Positions 42,658 through 51,090 of a DNA stretch of 64,000 nt are shown here, piece by piece (positions within the stretch are counted from its first letter, which is position 1; each line of letters begins with the position of its first letter). The DNA lies in assembly GCA_046348225.1 (NCBI GenBank), contig JAXMEQ010000003.1:434001-498000 (forward strand). Direction: 5' to 3'. The translations under genes and the position numbers were made by a program. Under the pieces are notes generated by a model. The model did no database searches and had not been told where the DNA came from. It worked only from the letters and a program-made list of their open reading frames with translations. The stretch comes from JAXMEQ01 sp046348225. Its GTDB lineage: Bacteria; Pseudomonadota; Gammaproteobacteria; Burkholderiales; Burkholderiaceae_C.

Positions 42658-44328
42658 ATGACCAAATTTGTCTTCGTCACCGGCGGTGTGGTGTCCTCCC
42701 TCGGCAAGGGAATCGCCTCAGCCTCCCTCGCTGCGATCCTTGAATCGCGCGGCCTCAAAGTCACCCTGATCAAGCTGGACCCGTACATCAACGTCGACCC
42801 GGGCACGATGTCGCCGTTCCAGCATGGCGAGGTGTTCGTGACCGACGACGGCGCCGAGACCGACCTGGATCTGGGCCACTACGAGCGCTTCATCACCACC
42901 CGCATGGGCAAGGTGAACAACTTCACCACCGGCCGCATTTACCAGTCGGTGCTGGAAAAGGAACGCCGCGGCGACTACCTCGGCAAGACGGTGCAGGTCA
43001 TCCCCCACATCACCAACGAAATCCAGGAATACATCAAACGCGGTGCGCGCTTTGGCGAACCGGGCGCGGCGGACGTGGCGATTGTCGAAATCGGCGGCAC
43101 CGTCGGTGATATCGAATCCCTGCCCTTCCTCGAAGCCGCGCGGCAGATGAGCCTGCGCATGGGTGCCAACAACACGGCCTTTGTGCACCTGACCTATGTG
43201 CCCTGGATCGCCGCTGCCGGCGAACTCAAGACCAAGCCGACCCAGCACACGGTGCAGAAGCTGCGCGAGATCGGCATTCAGGCCGACGCGCTGCTGTGCC
43301 GCGCCGACCGCGCCATCCCGGACGACGAGCGCGCCAAGATCAGCCTGTTCACCAACGTGGCCGAGTGGGGCGTCATCTCGATGTGGGACGTCAACACCAT
43401 CTACAAGGTGCCGCGCATGCTGCACGAGCAGGGCCTGGATGGCCTGATCTGCGACAAGCTGCGCCTGAACACGCCGCCGGCCAACCTCAAGCGCTGGGAC
43501 GAGCTGGTGTACGAAACCGAGCACCCGCAGAGTGAAGTCACCATCGCCATGGTGGGCAAGTACGTGGACCTGTCCGACAGCTACAAGTCGCTCAATGAAG
43601 CCTTGCGCCACGCCGGCATGAAGAACCATGCCCGGGTGAAGATTGACTACGTCGACTCGGAAACCATCACGCCCGACACCGTGTCGCAGCTAGCCAAGTA
43701 CGACGCCGTGCTGGTGCCCGGTGGCTTTGGCAAGCGCGGCATCGAGGGCAAGATCTGCGCCGCACGCTTTGCGCGCGAGAACAAGGTACCTTATCTGGGC
43801 ATCTGCCTGGGCATGCAGGTCGCCACCATCGAATTCGCGCGACATGTGGCCGGCCTGAAAGACGCCAACAGCACCGAGTTCGAGCCCGCCTCCCCCAACC
43901 CGGTGATTGCCCTCATCACCGAGTGGAAAGACGCCGACGGCACCATCAAGACCCGCGACGAGCATTCCGACCTGGGCGGCACCATGCGCCTGGGCGCGCA
44001 AAGCTCCAACGTGGCCAAGGGCACCCTGGCGCACCAGATCTACGGCGACGTGGTGACCGAGCGCCACCGCCACCGCTACGAGGCCAACGTCAATTACCTG
44101 GACCAGCTGCGCCAGGCTGGCCTGGTGATCTCCGCGCTCACCCAGCGCGAGCAGCTCACGGAAATCGTCGAGCTGCCGCAGAGCGTGCACCCCTGGTTCA
44201 TGGGCGTGCAGTTCCACCCCGAGTTCAAGTCCACGCCCTGGGACGGGCATCCGCTGTTCAACGCCTTCATCAAGGCCGCGCTGGACCACCAGGCTGCCGG
44301 CAACAAGTCCCTGAAGGCGGTGGCATGA
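42658..44328 (+). CDS. pyrG: CTP synthase
   Basis: 556 residues. The N-terminal synthetase domain starts MTKFVFVTGGVVSSLGKGIA, with the ATP-binding loop and VEIGGTVGDIES. The C-terminal class I glutaminase has catalytic Cys in LGICLGMQVATIEF and the His-Glu pair in GVQFHPEFKS. It converts UTP to CTP using glutamine. The stop overlaps the kdsA start (ATGA). It heads a long co-directional series pyrG, kdsA, DUF1330, eno, ftsB, pnuC, NadR-like kinase, with a TATAAT promoter just upstream. Confidence 0.98.
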   Translation: MTKFVFVTGGVVSSLGKGIASASLAAILESRGLKVTLIKLDPYINVDPGTMSPFQHGEVFVTDDGAETDLDLGHYERFITTRMGKVNNFTTGRIYQSVLEKERRGDYLGKTVQVIPHITNEIQEYIKRGARFGEPGAADVAIVEIGGTVGDIESLPFLEAARQMSLRMGANNTAFVHLTYVPWIAAAGELKTKPTQHTVQKLREIGIQADALLCRADRAIPDDERAKISLFTNVAEWGVISMWDVNTIYKVPRMLHEQGLDGLICDKLRLNTPPANLKRWDELVYETEHPQSEVTIAMVGKYVDLSDSYKSLNEALRHAGMKNHARVKIDYVDSETITPDTVSQLAKYDAVLVPGGFGKRGIEGKICAARFARENKVPYLGICLGMQVATIEFARHVAGLKDANSTEFEPASPNPVIALITEWKDADGTIKTRDEHSDLGGTMRLGAQSSNVAKGTLAHQIYGDVVTERHRHRYEANVNYLDQLRQAGLVISALTQREQLTEIVELPQSVHPWFMGVQFHPEFKSTPWDGHPLFNAFIKAALDHQAAGNKSLKAVA

Positions 44329-45182
44329 AGCTGTGTGGTTTCGATATCGGCCTGAACCAGCCGTTCTTCCTGATCGCCGGGCCCTGTGTGGTGGAGTCCG
44401 AGCAGTTGCAGATGGACACGGCGGGCCAGTTGAAGGACATCACGTCAGAGCTGGGCATTCCGTTCATCTTCAAGAGCAGCTTCGACAAGGCCAACCGGTC
44501 GTCGGGCACCAGCTTCCGCGGCCCGGGCCGTGAGAAAGGGCTGGAGATCATGGCCAAGGTCAAGCGTGAGCTGGGCCTGCCGACCCTGACGGACGTTCAC
44601 TCCGGGGACGACATCGCCCCCGCAGCGGCCGTGGTGGACGTGCTGCAGACGCCGGCCTTCCTGTGCCGACAGACCGACTTCATCCGCGCCGTGGCGCAGT
44701 CGGGCAAGCCGGTGAACATCAAGAAGGGGCAGTTCCTCGCGCCCCACGAGATGAAGAACGTGATCGACAAGGCCCGCGCCGCCGCAAAAGAAGCGGGCCT
44801 GAACGAAGACAACTTCATGGCCTGCGAACGCGGTGCCAGCTTTGGCTACAACAACCTGGTGAGCGACATGCGCAGCCTGGCCATCATGCGCGAGACCGGC
44901 GCCCCGGTGGTGTTTGACGCCACGCACTCGGTGCAGTTGCCCGGCGGGCAAGGCACCAGCTCGGGCGGCCAGCGCGAGATGGTGCCTGTACTCGCACGCG
45001 CGGCCGTGGCCGTGGGCGTGGCAGGCCTGTTCATGGAAACCCACCCCAACCCGGCGCAGGCGCTGAGCGACGGGCCCAACGCCGTGCCGCTCAAGCACAT
45101 GAAGGCGCTGCTGGAAACCCTGCTGGCGCTCGACCGGGTGACCAAGAAAAACGGCTTCCTCGAAAACCACTTCAACGCCTGA
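44325..45182 (+). CDS. kdsA: 3-deoxy-8-phosphooctulonate (KDO-8-P) synthase
   Basis: 285 residues. KdsA condenses phosphoenolpyruvate and arabinose 5-phosphate for lipopolysaccharide synthesis. It has LIAGPCVVESEQLQMDTAGQ, FKSSFDKANRSSGTSFRGPG and the conserved TDVHS, TDFIRAVAQSGKPVNIKKGQ and METHPNPAQALSDGPN. The asparagine in SSFDKANRS corresponds to the metal-independent type rather than the cysteine-containing one, to the extent this can be judged by eye. It starts within the pyrG stop and runs to eight bases before the DUF1330 gene. Confidence 0.97.
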   Translation: MKLCGFDIGLNQPFFLIAGPCVVESEQLQMDTAGQLKDITSELGIPFIFKSSFDKANRSSGTSFRGPGREKGLEIMAKVKRELGLPTLTDVHSGDDIAPAAAVVDVLQTPAFLCRQTDFIRAVAQSGKPVNIKKGQFLAPHEMKNVIDKARAAAKEAGLNEDNFMACERGASFGYNNLVSDMRSLAIMRETGAPVVFDATHSVQLPGGQGTSSGGQREMVPVLARAAVAVGVAGLFMETHPNPAQALSDGPNAVPLKHMKALLETLLALDRVTKKNGFLENHFNA

Positions 45183-45189
45183 ACCTGCC

Positions 45190-45480
45190 ATGCCCAGTGC
45201 CTACGTGATCGCCAATGTCGACGTTACGAACCCGGAACAATACGAAGAGTACAAAAAGCTCTCGACAATCGCCATGAAGGCCCACGGCGCCGAAGTCTGC
45301 ATCCGCGGCGGCAAGGTCGAGGTACTCGAAGGCGACTGGAACCCGGCCCGTTTTGTGATGCTCAAGTTCCCCTCGGTCGATCAGGCCCGGGCCTTCTACA
45401 ACTCCGTCGAATACGAAGCCGCCAAAAAGGCGCGCGAAGGCGCCGCCGTGATGCGCATGCTCGTGGTCGAGGGTGTCTGA
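45190..45480 (+). CDS. DUF1330 family protein
   Basis: 96-residue ferredoxin-like dimeric alpha/beta barrel protein of DUF1330. Family features are MPSAYVIANVDVTNPEQYEE, RGGKVEVLEGDWNPARFVML and SVDQARAFYNSVEYEAAKKA. No biochemical function is established. It is set tightly between kdsA (8 bases) and eno (33 bases), as in other Burkholderiales, and probably shares their transcript. Confidence 0.9.
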   Translation: MPSAYVIANVDVTNPEQYEEYKKLSTIAMKAHGAEVCIRGGKVEVLEGDWNPARFVMLKFPSVDQARAFYNSVEYEAAKKAREGAAVMRMLVVEGV

Positions 45481-45512
45481 ACCGTTTACCAACTTTTTGA
45501 AGAGAAACCGCA

Positions 45513-46796
45513 ATGAGTGCAATTGTTGACATCGTCGGCCGCGAGATCCTCGACAGCCGGGGCAACCCCACGGTGGAGTGCGACGTGCTGCTGGAATCCG
45601 GCACCATGGGCCGCGCGGCCGTGCCGTCGGGCGCCTCCACCGGCAGCCGCGAGGCCATCGAGCTGCGCGATGGCGACAAGACACGCTACCTCGGCAAGGG
45701 CGTGCTCAAGGCCGTGGAGCACATCAACACCGAAATCTCCGAGGCCGTGCTGGGCCTGGACGCGTCCGAGCAGGCCTTTCTGGACAAGACGCTGATCGAT
45801 CTGGACGGCACCGACAACAAGAGCCGCCTGGGCGCCAACGCGATGTTGGCCGTGTCCATGGCCGTGGCCCGCGCAGCGGCCGAAGAATCGGGCCTGCCGC
45901 TGTACCGCTACTTCGGCGGCATGGGCAGCATGCAGCTGCCGGTGCCGATGATGAACGTCGTCAACGGCGGCGCGCATGCCAACAACAACCTCGACCTGCA
46001 GGAGCTGATGATCATTCCGGTGGGCGCGCCGAGCTTCCGCGAGGCCGTGCGCTGGGGCGCCGAGGTGTTCCACGCGCTCAAGAAGATCATTCACGACAAG
46101 GGCATGAGCATCGCCGTGGGCGACGAAGGCGGCTTTGCCCCCAACGTGGCCAACCACGAGGCCGCCATCCAGATGATCCTGGAAGCCATCAGCAACGCCG
46201 GCTACACCGCGGGCGAGCAGATTGCGCTGGGCCTGGACTGCGCCGCCAGCGAGTTCTACAAGGACGGCAAGTACGTGCTGGAAGCCGAAGGCCTGAGCCT
46301 GAACTCTGAAGAATGGACCAATATCCTGGCCACCTGGGTCGACAAGTACCCCATCATCAGCATTGAAGACGGCATGGCCGAGGGCGACTGGGACGGCTGG
46401 AAGGTGCTGACCGAGCGCCTGGGCAAGAAGGTGCAGCTGGTGGGTGATGACCTGTTCGTCACCAACACCAAGATCCTGAAGGAAGGCATCGACAAGGGCA
46501 TCGCCAACTCGATCCTGATCAAGATCAACCAGATCGGCACACTGACGGAAACCTTTGCGGCCATCGAAATGGCCAAGCGCGCCGGCTACACCGCCGTGAT
46601 CAGCCATCGCAGCGGCGAGACGGAAGACAGCACCATTGCCGACATCGCCGTGGGTACCAACGCCGGACAGATCAAGACCGGCAGCCTGAGCCGCAGCGAT
46701 CGCATGGCCAAGTACAACCAGCTGCTGCGCATCGAGGAAGACCTGGGCGACATCGCCAGCTACCCGGGCCGTGCGGCCTTCTACAACCTCCGCTGA
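45513..46796 (+). CDS. eno: Enolase
   Basis: 427 residues, converting 2-phosphoglycerate to phosphoenolpyruvate. Signatures include IVDIVGREILDSRGNPTVEC, SGASTGSREAIELRDGD, the metal-site SIEDGMAEGDWDGWK and the enolase signature LIKINQIGTLTETF, then SHRSGETEDSTIADIAVGTN. Length is normal (432 in E. coli). The ribosome site GAAGAGAAA precedes the ATG. The pyrG-eno-ftsB proximity is a long-conserved proteobacterial arrangement. Confidence 0.98.
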   Translation: MSAIVDIVGREILDSRGNPTVECDVLLESGTMGRAAVPSGASTGSREAIELRDGDKTRYLGKGVLKAVEHINTEISEAVLGLDASEQAFLDKTLIDLDGTDNKSRLGANAMLAVSMAVARAAAEESGLPLYRYFGGMGSMQLPVPMMNVVNGGAHANNNLDLQELMIIPVGAPSFREAVRWGAEVFHALKKIIHDKGMSIAVGDEGGFAPNVANHEAAIQMILEAISNAGYTAGEQIALGLDCAASEFYKDGKYVLEAEGLSLNSEEWTNILATWVDKYPIISIEDGMAEGDWDGWKVLTERLGKKVQLVGDDLFVTNTKILKEGIDKGIANSILIKINQIGTLTETFAAIEMAKRAGYTAVISHRSGETEDSTIADIAVGTNAGQIKTGSLSRSDRMAKYNQLLRIEEDLGDIASYPGRAAFYNLR

Positions 46797-46804
46797 CAAA
46801 GCAG

Positions 46805-47080
46805 GTGGTGAACCGCGTTGTCCCGGCCATTCTGGTGGCGCTGCTGCTGGTGTTGCATGCGCAGCTGTGGTTCGGACGGGGCAGCGTGACCAGCGTCTCG
46901 AAAATGCAGCAGACGCTGGCTGACCAGAAAGCCCGCAACGCGGCCGCGCAGCAGGCCAATGACCGGCTCGCCGCCGAGGTGCGCGACCTCAAGGAAGGGC
47001 TGGAGATGGTCGAGGAAAAGGCCCGGGGCGAGCTGGGCATGGTCAAGCCCAACGAAATCTACGTGCAGATCGCCAAGTGA
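46805..47080 (+). CDS. ftsB: Cell division protein FtsB
   Basis: 91 residues of the septum formation initiator family. One N-terminal helix (about 5-22) anchors a periplasmic coiled coil (KMQQTLADQKARNAAAQQAN, DRLAAEVRDLKEGLEMVEEK) and a short conserved tail (ELGMVKPNEIYVQI). FtsB forms the FtsQLB divisome complex. Two successive GTG codons (46805 and 46808) can both start it. It lies eight bases after eno and its TGA overlaps the GTG of pnuC. Confidence 0.93.
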   Translation: MVNRVVPAILVALLLVLHAQLWFGRGSVTSVSKMQQTLADQKARNAAAQQANDRLAAEVRDLKEGLEMVEEKARGELGMVKPNEIYVQIAK

Positions 47081-47685
47081 GCGAAACGCTGTTCGCCGAG
47101 GCGTTCACGCTGTGGGGCGCCCCCACCACCTGGCTGGAAATCGTGGCTGTGGTGATCGCACTGGCCATGGTCGGCTGCAACATTCGCGAAATCCACTGGG
47201 GCTGGCCGCTGGCCATCATCAGCTCGGTGATGTACTTCACGCTGTTCTGGCGCAGCAAGCTGTACGGCGAGGCGTCGTTGCAGGTGTTCTTTGTGGTGGT
47301 GGCGTTCTGGGGCTGGTTCCAGTGGTTGCGGGGACGCAGTGCGGACGGTGCTGCGCTGCACGTGGCGCGGTTGTCCCGCCGTGGCCTGATGGCCACACTG
47401 CTGGCCAGCGCCGTGCTCTGGCCCCTGACCGGCCTGTTCCTGAAGCACACCACCGACACCGACGTACCCTGGTGGGACGCCTTTCCCACCGCGCTGAGTC
47501 TGGTGGGCCAGTTCCTGCTGGGGCGCAAGTACATTGAAAACTGGGCGGTCTGGGTGGTGGTCAACCTGGTGAGCGTGGGCCTGTTCATCCACAAGGGCCT
47601 GTGGCTGACCGTCATCCTCTACAGCGTGTTCATCGTGCTCAGTGTGGCCGGGTGGCGTGCATGGCAGCGGCGGCTGACGCCATGA
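47077..47685 (+). CDS. pnuC: Nicotinamide riboside transporter PnuC
   Basis: 202-residue, about seven-helix membrane protein of the PnuC family. Typical segments are IREIHWGWPLAIISSVMYFT, FFVVVAFWGWFQWLRG and ENWAVWVVVNLVSVGLFIHK. PnuC moves nicotinamide riboside down its gradient; trapping needs a kinase. The next gene encodes just such a NadR-like kinase and overlaps it by ATGA, which strongly supports this substrate. The GTG start is inside the ftsB stop, an unusual tie between a division gene and vitamin uptake. Confidence 0.92.
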   Translation: MSETLFAEAFTLWGAPTTWLEIVAVVIALAMVGCNIREIHWGWPLAIISSVMYFTLFWRSKLYGEASLQVFFVVVAFWGWFQWLRGRSADGAALHVARLSRRGLMATLLASAVLWPLTGLFLKHTTDTDVPWWDAFPTALSLVGQFLLGRKYIENWAVWVVVNLVSVGLFIHKGLWLTVILYSVFIVLSVAGWRAWQRRLTP

Positions 47686-48338
47686 AGGTCGCGCTGCTTG
47701 GCGCCGAGAGCACCGGCAAGACCTCGCTGGCCGCGGCACTGGCGCGGCACTGGCAGGCCGGCGGCCAGCCGGTGCATGCCGTGGCGGAGTACCTGCGCGA
47801 ATGGTGCGAGCGCGAGGGCCGCACTCCGCAGCCGCACGAGCAGGCCGGCATCGCTCAGGAGCAGGCACGCCGCGCACTGGCCTGCCCGCCCGGCCACTGG
47901 CTGGTGGCCGACACCACACCGCTGATGGTGGCGATCTACAGTGACCTGCTGTTTGACGACCCCTCGCTGTACCGCTTTGCCCTGGACCACCAGCGCCATT
48001 ACGACCTCACGCTGGTGACCGGGCTGGACCTGCCCTGGGTGCCCGACGGCCTGCAACGCGACGGCCCGCATGTGCGCGAGCCGGTCGATGCAAGACTGCG
48101 CGCGGCGCTGGCGCGCGCCAACGTGCCCTACCGGGTGGTCTATGGTGAGGGCGACGGGCGCCTGGCCCAGGCCCTGCTTGCTATCAATTCAGTAGCGGCG
48201 CACGCAGAAGCTGTGCGGGCTACAGGCTCATTTGCTTCAGACAAGCGCCCCTGGCGCTGGGCCTGTGACAAATGCAGCGACCCGGACTGTGAGCACCGCC
48301 TGTTCACCGGCCTGGGGCTGGGTGGCGCGAATTTGTAA
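47682..48338 (+). CDS. NadR-like ribosylnicotinamide kinase-type ATPase
   Basis: 218 residues. The P-loop is LLGAESTGKTSLAAALARHW, followed by VAEYLREWCEREGRTPQPHE and VADTTPLMVAIYSDLLFDD, matching the C-terminal ribosylnicotinamide kinase domain of NadR (AAA_28). The N-terminal adenylyltransferase and repressor parts of E. coli NadR are absent. Coupled to pnuC (ATGA), it should phosphorylate imported nicotinamide riboside for NAD synthesis. The C-terminal tail carries CDKCSDPDCEHRLF, a possible zinc site not present in NadR, immediately after a stretch encoded by a dispersed repeat (48180-48235). Confidence 0.88.
   Translation: MKVALLGAESTGKTSLAAALARHWQAGGQPVHAVAEYLREWCEREGRTPQPHEQAGIAQEQARRALACPPGHWLVADTTPLMVAIYSDLLFDDPSLYRFALDHQRHYDLTLVTGLDLPWVPDGLQRDGPHVREPVDARLRAALARANVPYRVVYGEGDGRLAQALLAINSVAAHAEAVRATGSFASDKRPWRWACDKCSDPDCEHRLFTGLGLGGANL
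48180..48235 (+). repeat. Dispersed palindromic repeat inside the NadR-like kinase gene
   Basis: GCTAT-CAATTCA-GTAGC (48180-48196), GGCGCACGCAG, then TGCGGGCTACAGGCTCA. It encodes AINSVAAHAEAVRATGSF and separates the kinase core from a Cys-rich tail. Confidence 0.7.
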
Positions 48339-48434
48339 AGTTGCCCCACGGCCAGCGGGGCTGCCGCTACATTCAATCATCCACGTCCGGCGTTTGCCAG
48401 CGTGCACTACAAGTCACCCAGCCGGAGAATTCCC

Positions 48435-48806
48435 ATGAGCCGACCGCAAAGTGACGCCACGCGCCACGCTGCCCACCCGATTGCGGGCGCCACCGCCAAA
48501 ACCTCACAAATCCAGCGCGACCTGGAAGTCGCGGGCGCCGAACTGCACCTGACCAACACCGTGCTGGACCGCAGCCTGCCCGACAGCGCCAAGCAGGGCG
48601 ATGTGGGCCGGGCCCTTGAACAGAACAGTGCCATTGAGGAAAAAGTGCAGGCCGCCGCCGACGACCTGAAGGCCGTGACGCAACTGCTCAAGGAAGAAGT
48701 GGCCGAGACGGCCCGTCTGGGCCAGGAGCTGGCCGAGCGGCCGCCGCTGGACGCAGCCCCTACTGAACCGCCGTCGTCACCGGCGGCTGGTCGCCCGGCG
48801 ACGTGA
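48435..48806 (+). CDS. Hypothetical helical protein
   Basis: 123 residues, soluble, mostly alpha-helical and charged (ALEQNSAIEEKVQAAADDLK, AVTQLLKEEVAETARLGQEL), with a Pro/Ala-rich tail. I do not recognise a family. The ATG at 48435 has GGAGAA at good spacing, better than an in-frame ATG 11 codons earlier. Its last 47 bases overlap the convergent hslO gene. The similar charged, helical style is seen in small cytoplasmic proteins of unknown role. Confidence 0.6.
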   Translation: MSRPQSDATRHAAHPIAGATAKTSQIQRDLEVAGAELHLTNTVLDRSLPDSAKQGDVGRALEQNSAIEEKVQAAADDLKAVTQLLKEEVAETARLGQELAERPPLDAAPTEPPSSPAAGRPAT

Positions 48807-49719
48807 AGATGCGCGCGGCGTCGACCGCGTCGTAACGGTACTGCTGGCCGCAGAAGTCGCAGCCCACCTCAATCTCGCCGCGCTCGGCCAGAATGCTCTC
48901 CGCCTCGACCACGCCCAGGCTGCGGATCATGCTGGACACGCGGTCCCGGCTGCAGGTACAGGCAAAGCGCGGCGTCTGCGGCTCGAACCGGACGACCTTC
49001 TCTTCCCAGAACAGCCGGTTCAGGATGGTGTCCACATCCAGCGTGAGCAGTTCTTCGCGCGTCAGCGTCGCCGCCAGGATGGCGATGCGGTTGTAGTCCT
49101 CGATCCGGCCGATGTCTTCGCCCGCACTACCGAGATTCTTCTCGCCCTGGGTCGGCAGGCGCTGGATCAGCAAGCCGGCGGCCACCTTGTCGTCGGCCGC
49201 GAGGATGAGTTTGGTGTCAAGCTGTTCCGACTGCAGCATGTAGTGCTCCAGCACCTCACTGAGCTTGCCCAGCTTTTCCCGCTGGTCGCCAAACAGCGGC
49301 ACCACGCCCTGGTAAGGCTGCTGGCCCGGGAACTTGTCCTTGGGGTCCAGTGTGATGGCGCAGCGGCCCTGGTTGTGCACGTTCACCATTTCGGGCAACC
49401 GGTCATTGACGCCCACATCACCCACCACCTTGGCGGTGGCGCGCAGGCTCAGGTCGGGTTGCACCTCGGCCACGGCCAGCTTGACCGGGCCATCGCCAAA
49501 AATCTGCAGCACCAGAGCACCGTTGAACTTGATGTTGGACTGCATCAACGCGCCCGCAGCCGCCATCTCGCCCAACAGTTCGCTCACCGGCGGCGGCCAG
49601 GCGCCGGTGGCGGTGTTGCCGGCACGGCGCGCCAGGATTTCCGTCCAGCTGTCGGTCAGGCGCACGATCATGCCGCGCACCGGCATGCCGTCGAACAGGA
49701 ATTTGTGCAACTCACTCAC
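48760..49719 (-). CDS. hslO: Redox-regulated chaperone Hsp33
   Basis: 319-residue Hsp33, a holdase activated by oxidation and unfolding. The zinc-binding redox switch is intact: FACTCSRDRV (CxC) and VGCDFCGQQYRYD (CxxC). The N-terminal substrate-binding domain and helical linker are present. GTG start at 49719, four bases after the gamma-carbonic anhydrase gene, so the two form a unit. The 3' end overlaps a convergent hypothetical gene. Confidence 0.95.
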   Translation of the reverse strand: MSELHKFLFDGMPVRGMIVRLTDSWTEILARRAGNTATGAWPPPVSELLGEMAAAGALMQSNIKFNGALVLQIFGDGPVKLAVAEVQPDLSLRATAKVVGDVGVNDRLPEMVNVHNQGRCAITLDPKDKFPGQQPYQGVVPLFGDQREKLGKLSEVLEHYMLQSEQLDTKLILAADDKVAAGLLIQRLPTQGEKNLGSAGEDIGRIEDYNRIAILAATLTREELLTLDVDTILNRLFWEEKVVRFEPQTPRFACTCSRDRVSSMIRSLGVVEAESILAERGEIEVGCDFCGQQYRYDAVDAARIFTSPGDQPPVTTAVQ

Positions 49720-49723
49720 GGGG

Positions 49724-50248
49724 TCAGCCGATCTTTTTCAGCCCGCGGGCATAGCGGTGGCCGTTGGCCACATAGTGCTCGGCACTCTGGGCCAGCTTTT
49801 CGGCGGTGGCGGCGTCCAGCGTGCGAACCACGCGGGCCGGCGAGCCGATGATGAGCGAGTTGTCCGGGAACTCCTTGCCTTCGGTCACCACGCTGCCGGC
49901 GCCCACGATGCAGTTGCGCCCGATCTTCGCGCCATTGAGCACCACGGCCTGGATGCCGATGAGCGAGCCGTCGCCGATGGTGCAGCCATGCAGCATGACC
50001 TGGTGGCCCACCGTCACGTTGTCGCCGATGGTCAGCGGCATGCCGATGTCGGCGTGCATCACCGACAGGTCCTGCACATTGCTGTTGCGGCCGATGCGGA
50101 TGGTTTCGGTGTCGCCGCGGATCACGGCGCCAAACCACACGCTGGCGTTCTCGCCCAGCGCCACGGCGCCGATCACCTGGGCACTGTCGGCCACCCAGGT
50201 GCCCGCCCCCAGCTCGGGGGCCTTGCCGTCCAGTTCGTAGATCGCCAT
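49724..50248 (-). CDS. Gamma-class carbonic anhydrase family protein
   Basis: 174-residue left-handed beta-helix (hexapeptide-repeat) trimer protein of the gamma-carbonic anhydrase/YrdA family. The three metal-binding histidines can be placed in VMHADIG, TVGHQVMLHG (two His). Arg and Asp of the family (RGDTETIRIG) are also present. Many YrdA-type members lack measurable carbonic anhydrase activity, so the activity is uncertain. ATG 50248 (MAIYELDGKAP) begins the conserved part. It is transcribed with hslO and is far from the dabBA genes. Confidence 0.9.
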   Translation of the reverse strand: MAIYELDGKAPELGAGTWVADSAQVIGAVALGENASVWFGAVIRGDTETIRIGRNSNVQDLSVMHADIGMPLTIGDNVTVGHQVMLHGCTIGDGSLIGIQAVVLNGAKIGRNCIVGAGSVVTEGKEFPDNSLIIGSPARVVRTLDAATAEKLAQSAEHYVANGHRYARGLKKIG

Positions 50249-50283
50249 CGTCACAGCCTCGCACAAAACCTAGAATTGTAGGG

Positions 50284-51075
50284 ATGGAGCTTCGTCAACG
50301 CGCGCTGGAGGCCTTGCGCCTGTCCAGTCCCGAAGAAAAAGTGGCTGCAGCCCGCGCGCTGCATGCGCAGGGCGCTAGCATTTTGATAGCAGACAGCAGG
50401 CCGAGCGAACCCGCCGGTCTGCCCGGGCGGCCCGACCGGCCGTTACTGGTGCACCCCGCCAAGGTACCCCGCCGCTCGCCCTTCAAGCCCGAGGGCCTGG
50501 CCGCGCTGCTGCACGCGATTGCGCACATCGAGTTCAATGCCATCAACCTCGCGCTGGACGCGGCGTGGCGTTTTGACGGCATGCCGCGCGCGTTCTACCT
50601 CGACTGGCTGCGCGTGGCAGCCGAGGAGGCCCACCACTTCAGCCTGCTGCGCGCCCACCTGCAGACGCTGGGCCATGACTACGGCGACTTCCCTGCCCAC
50701 GACAACCTGTGGCAGATGTGCGAGAAGACGCGCGGTGACGTGGTCGCCCGCATGGCGCTGGTGCCCCGCACGCTGGAAGCGCGCGGGCTGGACGCCACGC
50801 CGCAGATCCAGGACAAGCTGCGCGCCGTGGGCACACCGGCGGCGCTGCGGGCGGTGGACATTCTGGACATCATCCTGCGCGACGAGATCGGCCATGTGGC
50901 CATTGGCAACCACTGGTACCGCTGGCTGTGCCAGCGCGACGGACTGGACCCGGTGGCCCACTACGGCGTGCTGGTGGAGCGCTACCTGGCCCCCCGCCTG
51001 CACCCGCCGTTCAATGACGCCGCGCGACGGCGCGCGGGTTTCACCGAGGAAGAGCTGGCGTTCCTGCTGGCCTGA
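50284..51075 (+). CDS. DUF455 ferritin-like protein
   Basis: 263 residues. Four-helix ferritin-like fold with likely di-metal ligands: AHIEFNAINLAL (Glu), VAAEEAHHFSLLRAHL (Glu, His) and ILRDEIGHVAIGNHW (Glu, His). The family is related to manganese/iron di-metal proteins; its function is not known, with distant relation to tRNA hydroxylase MiaE. Residues about 20-37 (ALHAQGASILIADS) are encoded by a reverse-oriented dispersed repeat. The start lies 35 bases from the divergent gamma-carbonic anhydrase gene. Confidence 0.87.
   Translation: MELRQRALEALRLSSPEEKVAAARALHAQGASILIADSRPSEPAGLPGRPDRPLLVHPAKVPRRSPFKPEGLAALLHAIAHIEFNAINLALDAAWRFDGMPRAFYLDWLRVAAEEAHHFSLLRAHLQTLGHDYGDFPAHDNLWQMCEKTRGDVVARMALVPRTLEARGLDATPQIQDKLRAVGTPAALRAVDILDIILRDEIGHVAIGNHWYRWLCQRDGLDPVAHYGVLVERYLAPRLHPPFNDAARRRAGFTEEELAFLLA
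50343..50390 (-). repeat. Dispersed palindromic repeat inside the DUF455 gene
   Basis: Read on the minus strand: GCTAT-CAAAATG-CTAGC (50390-50374), CTGCGCATGCAGC, then GCGCGGGCTGCAGCC. It keeps all blocks in order and is in frame. Confidence 0.65.
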
Positions 51076-51090
51076 ACCGCCATGACGGGC

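Noticed and set aside
49724..50248. Gamma-carbonic anhydrase as part of the DAB carbon-uptake system
   Set aside because: It is 44 kb from dabBA and in an hslO unit; many such proteins lack anhydrase activity.
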